DNA from: Alphaproteobacteria bacterium
GTDB lineage: Bacteria > Pseudomonadota > Alphaproteobacteria > Rickettsiales > Rickettsiaceae
Direction: 5' to 3'
Assembly: GCA_030430995.1 (NCBI GenBank)
Contig: JAUIKA010000059.1
Location: 1-6,689, forward strand
DNA length: 6,689 nucleotides
Both the position numbers and the translations under genes were made by a program. The notes beneath the pieces were generated by a model. That model had not been told where the DNA came from. It saw only the letters and a list, made by a program, of their open reading frames with translations, and made no database searches. Positions 1-5,813 of the stretch are shown piece by piece (the stretch's first letter is position 1; each line of letters begins with the position of its first letter).

Positions 1-803
1 CAGTGGTGTCTCATGAGGATCAAGTATCAGATATAACATTGCTTAACCCCTATAATGAGAAGGAGTTTTTGAAAGATAAGATATCTATATTAGATATTAA
101 AGCAAGAGCAAAAGATGGCCGGCTCTTTAACATAGGGATACAAATTAGCGATGAAGCAGATTATGATAAAAGAGCTCTATATTACTGGGCAAAGATGTAT
201 ACTCAGCAGTTGCAATCAGGCAGTGATTATGACCAGCTAAATAAAGCTATTGGAATACATATCCTTAACTTTACTTCTATAGTTGAATCTAAGAAATATC
301 ATAATGAATTTCACATATTAGAAAAAGATACAGGAGTGCAATATTTTAAAGATCTTGAACTTCATACGATAGAGCTCTCTAAATTTGATGATGCTTTGCC
401 CAAAGATATGAACGCATTTATAGAGAAAATAAATACAGGATTAGATATATGGTCCTCATTTTTGATGCGATATCAAATGCTTAAAGCTAATGCTCTGCCA
501 GAGCGACTTAACAAGCCTGAACTTAAAAAAGCATTGTTGGTACTAGAAAAAGTCAATTTTTCTGAGAAAGAAAGAGAAGGATATGAAGATAGGCTTAAAT
601 GGCTCAGAATAGAGGCTAATACACTTAAGAAACAAAGAGCTGAAGGAAAAGAAGAAGGGATAGCTGAAGGTATATCTATTGGGGTTAAGAAAAGAAATAT
701 AGAGATAGCTAAAAAAATGCTCTCTAAAGGCATTGCTATTAAAGATATTTCAGATCTTACTGGATTGTCTAAAGTAGAGATAGAAAGAATCAAAACATAC
801 TGA
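1..803 (+). CDS. Rpn family recombination-promoting nuclease / PD-(D/E)XK family putative transposase, 5'-partial, probably catalytically dead
   Basis: About 266 residues are visible. The frame is open to the left edge, and the family's N-terminal portion (roughly 40-50 residues with a 'DPKNDxAFKKIFG'-like motif) is missing, so the GTG at position 3 is probably not the start. Recognisable family blocks, in visible-residue numbering, are TLLNPYNEKEF (12-22), SILDIKARAKDGRLFNI (28-44), KRALYYWAKMYTQQL (56-70) and an ILNF strand near 87-90. The C-terminal region is charged and helical, with an EGKEEGIAEG repeat near 215-224 and a helix-turn-helix-like end (MLSKGIAIKDISDLTGLS). These proteins are PD-(D/E)XK-fold DNA endonucleases linked to RecA-independent recombination, and they are often expanded in Rickettsiales. 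The catalytic Asp is present (D31), but the following motif, normally E-x-Q, reads G-I-Q (G45, codon GGG at 135-137). Nuclease activity is therefore probably lost. The gene runs convergently toward murA and ends with TGA. Family assignment is firm; any function in this cell is inference. Confidence 0.88.
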   Translation, partial: VVSHEDQVSDITLLNPYNEKEFLKDKISILDIKARAKDGRLFNIGIQISDEADYDKRALYYWAKMYTQQLQSGSDYDQLNKAIGIHILNFTSIVESKKYHNEFHILEKDTGVQYFKDLELHTIELSKFDDALPKDMNAFIEKINTGLDIWSSFLMRYQMLKANALPERLNKPELKKALLVLEKVNFSEKEREGYEDRLKWLRIEANTLKKQRAEGKEEGIAEGISIGVKKRNIEIAKKMLSKGIAIKDISDLTGLSKVEIERIKTY

Positions 804-849
804 CTTTATCTATGTTAAATTAAAATAATACTTGGTGATAATCCGATAA

Positions 850-1131
850 ATGCTATCTATCTATAAATCTGATAAAATTTCAGTATTAGTTATCAAATTA
901 GTCCTTATGATAGCAGGCATTATACTAATATTATTAGTAGTGGTAACCATTGTATATCTAGTAAAATCTATTGCTGACTGGAAAAATCAGGCATCTAAAA
1001 GAAATGAGGCGATGGTAGTTATGTCTAGAGCTAAAATTTATATATCCATCTATACACTAACAGCGCTATGTACAGAGGCGCCTAGTTGTTGCAGTTGTGA
1101 TAGCATATTTTCATACCCTCTATTAAGATGA
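850..1131 (+). CDS. Hypothetical small single-pass membrane protein; 3' end overlaps murA antisense
   Basis: I do not recognise this 93-residue ORF. Residues about 12-38 form one long hydrophobic segment rich in Ile, Leu and Val, flanked by Lys on both sides. A short polar stretch follows (DWKNQASKRNE, about 43-53). The last 27 residues or so (nucleotides 1050-1131) lie antisense to the murA 3' end and include a Cys-rich run (CTEAPSCCSC). That looks more like read-through of antisense sequence than an evolved domain. A weak ribosome-binding-like GGTGAT sits at 834-839, ten bases before the ATG. A poor promoter match (CTGACT at 800-805, AATAAT at 824-829) lies just upstream. It could be a genuine small membrane protein, a remnant whose original stop was lost, or a chance ORF. 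The hydrophobic segment falls in otherwise empty sequence, which favours something real or formerly real. Confidence 0.4.
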   Translation: MLSIYKSDKISVLVIKLVLMIAGIILILLVVVTIVYLVKSIADWKNQASKRNEAMVVMSRAKIYISIYTLTALCTEAPSCCSCDSIFSYPLLR

Positions 1132-2312
1132 TGAATCCTATTGATCACTGTGGTTCCCTCAGCTTTCAACCCAGCTAAAATCAAGCCAGCAGAAGCCCTG
1201 AGGTCACAAGCTTTTACTTCAGACCCACTAAGTTTTTTTACGCCCTTAATATATGCACATTTTGCATCAATGACCTTGATATCTGCTCCAAGTCTACAAA
1301 GCTCCTGTACATGCATTAGTCTATTTTCAAATATAGTCTCTAATATGATGCTATTACCATCTGCAACAGACATCAAGGCAACAAGTTGTGGTTGCAGATC
1401 TGTAGGGAACCCAGGGTATGGCTCAGTAGAGCAAGAGATAGGGCGCAACCCACTAGTTTGCATCCTTACCCTAACCCCAGCTGCTGTTTCCACAATATTA
1501 GCTCCTATTTCTTTTAATATAGGCATTATATGCTCTATATCTTGCATATATATATTTTCTATTTCTATATCACCATCTGTTATCAGAGCTGCCATAATAT
1601 AAGTACCTGCTACTATCCTATCTGGGATAATTTTATAATTTGTAGGAGTAAAGTTCATACAAGGCTCTATTGTTAGTACATCTGTACCTATCCCTTCTAT
1701 TTGTACAGATTGCTCTGTAAGATACCTACATAAATCTTGTATTTCCGGCTCTTTTGCACAATTGATAAGCTTTGTTTGCCCTTTAGCTTTAGAAGCGGCA
1801 AGTATACCAGTTATAGTAGCGCCAACAGATATTTTATCAAAAGTAAATTTTATACCATTCAAATTCTTTGCAAATGCTGTGATGTTTCCAGAACAAGTGC
1901 TTATTTCTGCTCCCATTGCTTTTAAAAGCTTAATATGTATATCAACCTGCCTTGCGCCGAGGTTGCACCCGCCTGGCATAGGCACCTCTGCTTTTCCTAG
2001 CCTTGCTAAAAGTGGTGCTAAAACCCATATAGAAGCCCTCATTTTACTTATTATTTCATAAGGTGCTTTGTGGTTATTGATGTTAGCATTATTGAGGGAA
2101 ATACTATTATTCCTTTCTATAGTGCACCCATGTATCTCTAACAGATTTAACATTAATTTTATATCCAGAACATCTGGTATATTATCTAATATGATTTCTT
2201 TATCACTGAGCATACTAGCGGCTAATATAGGAAGGGCAGAGTTTTTTGCTCCTCTTATTTTTATGCCTCCTTGTAGTTTTCTTCCTCCTTCTATTATATA
2301 ACTTTCAAGCAT
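1050..2312 (-). CDS. murA: UDP-N-acetylglucosamine 1-carboxyvinyltransferase (MurA)
   Basis: MurA transfers enolpyruvate from phosphoenolpyruvate to UDP-GlcNAc in the cytoplasm, the first committed step of peptidoglycan precursor synthesis. The protein is 420 residues against 419 in E. coli and is collinear with it. The substrate-binding Lys/Asn pair is in IRGAKNSALP (K23, N24), and MRASIW carries R92. The mobile catalytic loop PGGCNLGARQVD holds the active-site Cys at 116. GFPTDLQPQ contains the general-base-type Asp305. DLRAS (370-374) and HLNRGYE (395-401, R398) complete the C-terminal active-site elements. Because the loop residue is Cys rather than Asp, the enzyme is expected to be of the fosfomycin-sensitive type; this is family knowledge, not tested here. 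The ATG lies six bases after the ftsA stop, with no clear Shine-Dalgarno sequence, so expression probably depends on coupling to ftsA. The stop is TAG. The last 82 nt are overlapped by an antisense small ORF. I see no convincing terminator downstream. Confidence 0.98.
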   Translation of the reverse strand: MLESYIIEGGRKLQGGIKIRGAKNSALPILAASMLSDKEIILDNIPDVLDIKLMLNLLEIHGCTIERNNSISLNNANINNHKAPYEIISKMRASIWVLAPLLARLGKAEVPMPGGCNLGARQVDIHIKLLKAMGAEISTCSGNITAFAKNLNGIKFTFDKISVGATITGILAASKAKGQTKLINCAKEPEIQDLCRYLTEQSVQIEGIGTDVLTIEPCMNFTPTNYKIIPDRIVAGTYIMAALITDGDIEIENIYMQDIEHIMPILKEIGANIVETAAGVRVRMQTSGLRPISCSTEPYPGFPTDLQPQLVALMSVADGNSIILETIFENRLMHVQELCRLGADIKVIDAKCAYIKGVKKLSGSEVKACDLRASAGLILAGLKAEGTTVINRIHHLNRGYENMLSQLQQLGASVHSAVSV

Positions 2313-2318
2313 TCCGTA

Positions 2319-3527
2319 TTAGAAATTTTCTTTAATCCACTTCAATATTCCACCCACTGCTCCCTTAGAGCTCTTTTTTATTGATTCATATTGAGTCTGC
2401 TTTATATACATACAACCTCCCAGAGCAGAAGAATATGGATATAGCGGGGATATAGCATTATCTCTTAAGATGTCTAATCTACTTAAGTCTGCTATTCTTG
2501 TTTGTTTATTGAATATGTTAGATACCATGTTATGTATACCTTTCATTTCACTTCCACCACCTGTAACAACAATACCGGAAGAAGACATATAATCTAAATC
2601 TAACTCTTCATATTTATCTTTTAACAAAAGCAAAATTTCTTCTAATCTTGTATAAACCACATGATGCAGCATAGACATTTTGATTTGTTCATATCTTACT
2701 TCAAAATCATCTAGCTCTATTTCATAGTCAGAAGATATACATTTATTGAAATTTAAATCAGAATGCAGCACTTTTATTTTTTCAGCTGATTGCATATTAA
2801 GAGAGAAAGCCTTAGCTATATCAATAGTTATATCCTCACACCCTATATTAACATAATCTGTATATATAATTTTTCCTTCATAAAATAATGCAAATGAAGA
2901 AGTGTTATGTCCAAGTTCTATTAGAATAACTCCGTTATTTATCTCCTGAGAGCTTAAGCTTGAAAAGCTTGATGCAAATATACCTGGTATAAACCTCTCT
3001 ATCTGAATATGATATTTCGTCATTATAGAGCTTATGTTTTTAATAGCCATTGCATCCGCTGTTATAATATGCATTCTGCATCTTAGAGTCTTACCTACTA
3101 TTCCTACTGGGTTTTTTATAGGTGGGCCGGAATCTACTGAAAATTCTATAGGCAACTTAAAAACAATATATTCTTTTATTTGCTCTACAGCCTTTGATAT
3201 AACATTTTCTATATCATCTGATGATATTTTGCTGCCAGCAATTTTATGGTTCACCTCAACATAGACAGAACGCATTTTTGCCCCTGAGAGAATAATACTA
3301 CTGCTTTCAATAGGTTGTTTAAATTTTTTTTCTATTCTGTATATAGCATCTCCTATTGTTTTGGATGATATATCCAACTCAGAGATATAGCCAGCCTTCA
3401 TTCCTTTCATTCTTGTAAGGAGATTGTAATTGATTTGGGAGATATTATTTTTTATATCGCAAGACAATATGCTTATTTTACTACTTCCTATATCAAAAAT
3501 AAATTTATTAGATTTTTTTGCAGACAT
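2319..3527 (-). CDS. ftsA: Cell division protein FtsA
   Basis: FtsA is an actin-like ATP-binding protein that tethers FtsZ filaments to the inner membrane and recruits late divisome proteins. The 402-residue product is close to the usual length (about 420). Visible elements are the phosphate-1 loop FDIGSSKIS (11-19) and the 1C/SHS2 region with LPIEFSVD (125-132) and the hallmark IKNPVGIVG (137-145). The phosphate-2 region starts at LIELGHNTSSFALF (202-215), followed by YVNIGCEDITIDIAKAF (225-241). The adenosine-binding strand is GIVVTGGGSEMKGI (318-331). A C-terminal amphipathic membrane-targeting helix, GGILKWIKENF, forms the last 11 residues. The phosphate-2 loop is non-canonical: ELGHNTS replaces the usual D-[IL]-G-G-G-T-T. 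The gene follows a 154-bp non-coding gap with a candidate promoter and is co-directional with murA, six bases downstream. Neither ftsQ nor ftsZ adjoins it, so the usual division cluster is broken up. The ATG has no obvious Shine-Dalgarno sequence. Confidence 0.96.
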   Translation of the reverse strand: MSAKKSNKFIFDIGSSKISILSCDIKNNISQINYNLLTRMKGMKAGYISELDISSKTIGDAIYRIEKKFKQPIESSSIILSGAKMRSVYVEVNHKIAGSKISSDDIENVISKAVEQIKEYIVFKLPIEFSVDSGPPIKNPVGIVGKTLRCRMHIITADAMAIKNISSIMTKYHIQIERFIPGIFASSFSSLSSQEINNGVILIELGHNTSSFALFYEGKIIYTDYVNIGCEDITIDIAKAFSLNMQSAEKIKVLHSDLNFNKCISSDYEIELDDFEVRYEQIKMSMLHHVVYTRLEEILLLLKDKYEELDLDYMSSSGIVVTGGGSEMKGIHNMVSNIFNKQTRIADLSRLDILRDNAISPLYPYSSALGGCMYIKQTQYESIKKSSKGAVGGILKWIKENF

Positions 3528-3538
3528 ATTAAAACACT

Positions 3539-3554
3539 ATACTAATATTAGTAT
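3539..3554. promoter_or_regulatory. Perfect 16-bp palindrome at the ftsA promoter, possible operator
   Basis: ATACTAATATTAGTAT is a perfect inverted repeat with no loop. It overlaps the last bases of the candidate -10 box and the predicted start site of ftsA. A dimeric regulator bound there would block initiation. No GC pairs lie in the core except the two C/G positions (ACT/AGT), so chance in AT-rich DNA is a real alternative. It is too symmetric and lacks the T-run expected of an intrinsic terminator. Confidence 0.3.
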
Positions 3555-3581
3555 TATGCTATTTAAAAACATAAAAATCAA
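3553..3581 (-). promoter_or_regulatory. Candidate sigma70-type promoter for ftsA-murA
   Basis: On the minus strand, TTGATT (3581-3576, 4 of 6 to TTGACA) is followed after exactly 17 bases by CATAAT (3558-3553, 5 of 6 to TATAAT). Transcription would begin near 3546, giving a leader of about 19 nt before the ftsA ATG at 3527. Position, orientation and spacing all fit. The sequence is very AT-rich, however, so partial matches are expected by chance. Confidence 0.45.
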
Positions 3582-3681
3582 TCAATTATTAACATATATA
3601 TACCTATACGTGTTATATATATATCTTAATAAATAAAATTTATATTTATTTATATTAGAATAGTGAAAATAACTATCAATG

Positions 3682-4125
3682 TTAATCTTTTTCTATAGCA
3701 GAAGATACCATTTTGCCTATTATGCCTTCAAGGCTCATTCCTTGGCTGATATCTACAACGTCATTTGGCGTAATCATTATATCAGATGCACCAGTTGTAA
3801 TATTTAAATATTTTGAACTAAAAAGACCAATCCCAGAAATGCTAACATATGAATCCTGCGGTATTTTTTGGTATAGACGCATTTTTATTGAAGCAGTATA
3901 GTTCTGTGTATCCAAGCTCATATCTTCCACATATCCTATTTTGATGCCTGAAATTAATATGTCTGATCCCCTAGTAATACCTTCGGCATTTACGCAGCTC
4001 CCTGTGACTATATAGCTATCTTTATTATTGCTGACATTCTGTATTTTAAGAGAATAAAGCACAACAGCTACTGCAATAATGAGAACAATTATTCCTGTAA
4101 ATACTTCTAAGAAACTATATTTCAT
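3682..4125 (-). CDS. mlaD: MlaD-like MCE-domain phospholipid transport protein
   Basis: MlaD is the periplasmic substrate-binding subunit of the Mla ABC system (MlaFEDB), which moves phospholipids between the inner membrane and the outer membrane and maintains outer-membrane lipid asymmetry. The 147-residue protein starts with a signal-anchor membrane helix (about residues 9-25). A single MCE domain follows (about 37-115) with the family patterns GITRGSDILISGIKIGYV (49-66) and a hydrophobic SISGIGLFSSKYLNIT strand-loop (95-110). The tail QGMSLEGIIGKMVSS (128-142) matches the C-terminal helix seen in alphaproteobacterial MlaD proteins. E. coli MlaD is 183 residues, so this is a short version with little beyond the core. 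mlaE and mlaF are not adjacent, so the permease and ATPase must be encoded elsewhere if the system works. The ATG lies seven bases after the rnhA stop without an evident Shine-Dalgarno sequence, pointing to co-transcription and translational coupling. Confidence 0.92.
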   Translation of the reverse strand: MKYSFLEVFTGIIVLIIAVAVVLYSLKIQNVSNNKDSYIVTGSCVNAEGITRGSDILISGIKIGYVEDMSLDTQNYTASIKMRLYQKIPQDSYVSISGIGLFSSKYLNITTGASDIMITPNDVVDISQGMSLEGIIGKMVSSAIEKD

Positions 4126-4132
4126 AAGCTGA

Positions 4133-4558
4133 TTAATTTGATGCCGTTTTTGCTAATTGGTCTGCTCTATCATTTCCATAATCACCACTATGCCCTTTTA
4201 CCCAATGCCATGATATATTATTATGCGAACTGGTTAATTCATCTAGAATTATCCATAAATCTTTATTTTTTACGTCAGATTTTGCAGAGGTTTTCCAATT
4301 ATTTTTTTTCCATCCCTTAATCCATATATTAATTCCATTATCTAAATATTTACTATCCGTATATATGGCTATGGTTTTTTCTTTTATATATATCTTTATA
4401 GCTTCTATAGCAGCTGTTATTTCCATCCGGTTGTTTGTAGTGTTTTTATCTGCACCAGAAAACTCCTGGGACTTACCATCATCTAAAATAGCAAACACAC
4501 CCCATCCACCAGGGCCGGGGTTACCACTACAACTTCCATCAACGTATATTTTTACCAT
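4133..4558 (-). CDS. rnhA: Ribonuclease HI
   Basis: RNase HI cleaves the RNA strand of RNA/DNA hybrids, removing R-loops and helping remove Okazaki primers. The 141-residue protein has the complete active site: D7 in IYVDGSCSGNPGPGGW, E46 in TNNRMEITAAIEA, D68 in IYTDSKY, and D133 in DRADQLA, with the flexible-loop His at 123 (VKGHSGD). The basic handle region characteristic of bacterial type HI enzymes is present as IKGWKKNNWKTS (80-91), followed by VKNKDLW (96-102). Its length is slightly below the 155 residues of E. coli. The start codon lies 20 bases inside the 3' end of the upstream transporter gene in another frame. The choice of start is supported because MVKIYVDGS aligns directly with the first strand of the family. 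The gene is part of the era-transporter-rnhA-mlaD run. Nothing suggests loss of function. Confidence 0.97.
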   Translation of the reverse strand: MVKIYVDGSCSGNPGPGGWGVFAILDDGKSQEFSGADKNTTNNRMEITAAIEAIKIYIKEKTIAIYTDSKYLDNGINIWIKGWKKNNWKTSAKSDVKNKDLWIILDELTSSHNNISWHWVKGHSGDYGNDRADQLAKTASN

Positions 4559-5813
4559 AATATTTCATTCTACTGCTTCTAAAGCCAATTTCATATCTAT
4601 ATGTAATAAATATTAACATAAATAACAATGCTGTTGAAATAATATATATACCAGGCGCATAATTTAATGATGTTGTTTTTACAAGCCATGTTGATATAAA
4701 TGCAGACGTTCCACCAAAGAATGTAATACCAAGGTTATAACTAAAGCCTACCCCTGTTGCCCTTTGTTCTGGTGGAAATATAGAGATTACAAATAAATAT
4801 GCACTAGATGAAATTCCACCCGCTAAAACACCCAAAATGGTGACAGATAAAATTTGGCAAATTAAGCTTTCAGAGCCCATGTTCATCATAGCGGGTATTG
4901 TAAATATAATGATAGAAACAACAGCTGTTACTAATGTTCTTATGTTACCTATTGCATCCCCCAAAAGGCCAAATAAAGGCATTGATATCATCATTACAAA
5001 ATTGGCATAGAATGCGTATTTAAGAGATGTTGCCTCTGGCATATGCATTATAGTTGCATAGAATATATTTATATATGCTTTTACTAATTGCGTTATACTG
5101 CTTGCAACGGCTGCGGTAGCAAAAGTTATTAGCATATATCTCCAAGATTTACTTACTACATCAACAATAGGTATACGCTTTTTGCTTTTATTTATTTGTT
5201 TAAAGATTGGGGTTTCAGAAACCTTAAGACGCAAATAAAAACCAAATAAACCAAATACGCCACCTATTATAAATGCGTATCTCCATGCATTAGGGTCTGA
5301 AATATAAGTTTTTATATATATTCCTACAGCAGATGCTATCAATGTTCCTACTATATTAGTGCTATGAACCATACCAGCTATAAGACCAGGCCTTACATTA
5401 TGGTAATGCTCCAATACAAATATAGCGGTTCCCGTTCCTTCCCCGCTTATACATAAGCCTTGTAACATGCGCATACAGGCAAGCAGAATAGGTGCTAGTA
5501 TGCCTATTTCTTCATAAGAAGGCAGGAATCCTATTACAAAAGTTGGCAACGCCATACCAAGAATAGAGATTATCAAAGATATTCTTCTTCCATGTTTATC
5601 TGCTATATACCCAAAAAAAATACCACCAACAGGCCTTGTAACAAAGCCAATAGCAAAACATGCCAAGCTAGACATTACCTGCACAGTAGGGTTAGTTGCA
5701 GCAAAAAAAACTTTTCCTATAGTAATAGAAAACACTGCATAAACTGTAAACTCATAATATTCTAATATATTACCGAAAATGGCAGCAAAAAATATATAAC
5801 TTCTTTTTAACAT
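4539..5813 (-). CDS. MFS transporter, metabolite:H+ symporter (ProP-like) family
   Basis: A 424-residue inner-membrane carrier with about 12 hydrophobic segments. Family signatures are GNILEYYEFTVY in helix 1 (14-25), corresponding to the GNxLEWYDF motif of the metabolite:H+ symporters. RPVGGIFFGYIADKHGRR (60-77) is the major-facilitator motif A with Asp72. GLCISGEGTGTAIF (119-132) lies in helix 4, and RLKVSETPIF (195-204) marks the start of the central loop. GLLGDAIG (282-289) is the repeated motif in the second half, and FPPEQRATGVGFSYNLG (346-362) precedes helix 11. Proteins of this group resemble E. coli ProP, an osmolyte/H+ symporter, and are multiplied in Rickettsia. The actual substrate cannot be read from the sequence, and the long C-terminal coiled coil of E. 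coli ProP is absent, so osmosensing should not be assumed. The gene overlaps the era stop by 7 nt and the rnhA start by 20 nt, so it is embedded in the operon. Confidence 0.93.
   Translation of the reverse strand: MLKRSYIFFAAIFGNILEYYEFTVYAVFSITIGKVFFAATNPTVQVMSSLACFAIGFVTRPVGGIFFGYIADKHGRRISLIISILGMALPTFVIGFLPSYEEIGILAPILLACMRMLQGLCISGEGTGTAIFVLEHYHNVRPGLIAGMVHSTNIVGTLIASAVGIYIKTYISDPNAWRYAFIIGGVFGLFGFYLRLKVSETPIFKQINKSKKRIPIVDVVSKSWRYMLITFATAAVASSITQLVKAYINIFYATIMHMPEATSLKYAFYANFVMMISMPLFGLLGDAIGNIRTLVTAVVSIIIFTIPAMMNMGSESLICQILSVTILGVLAGGISSSAYLFVISIFPPEQRATGVGFSYNLGITFFGGTSAFISTWLVKTTSLNYAPGIYIISTALLFMLIFITYRYEIGFRSSRMKYYGKNIR

Larger units (their letters stand above)
3528..3681. other. 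AT-rich intergenic spacer separating the era-mlaD and ftsA-murA units
   Basis: This is the only non-coding gap longer than a few bases among the minus-strand genes. It is almost entirely A and T, with long alternating TA runs around 3593-3624 interrupted by CCTATACGTG. It holds the candidate ftsA promoter and the palindrome described separately. The only stem-like structure downstream of mlaD is an all-A/T pairing (3628-3650), which is too weak to call a terminator. I see no RNA gene. Confidence 0.6.

Noticed and set aside
3..5. GTG at position 3 as the true start of the Rpn gene
   Set aside because: The frame is open to the edge and the family's conserved N-terminal segment would be missing; the gene most likely begins before the window.
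473..793. Minus-strand ORF of 106 codons across the Rpn gene
   Set aside because: It is antisense to a clearly homologous protein. The Ser/Leu-rich composition arises from complementing A-rich codons.
804..1049. tRNA or structured RNA in the Rpn-murA gap
   Set aside because: No cloverleaf arms, T-loop signature or stable GC-containing hairpins could be found on either strand.
1141..2301. Plus-strand ORFs (1141-1602, 1762-2061, 2068-2301) opposite murA
   Set aside because: They are shadows of murA codons with no recognisable domains and no start signals.
3593..3624. Alternating TA tracts as a replication origin or tandem repeat
   Set aside because: No DnaA-box-like sequences are visible, and simple TA runs are expected in such AT-rich DNA.
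3628..3650. AATAAAT / ATTTATT stem downstream of mlaD as an intrinsic terminator
   Set aside because: Seven A-T pairs with a nine-base loop, no GC pairs and no clear T-run after it on the minus strand; too unstable to call.
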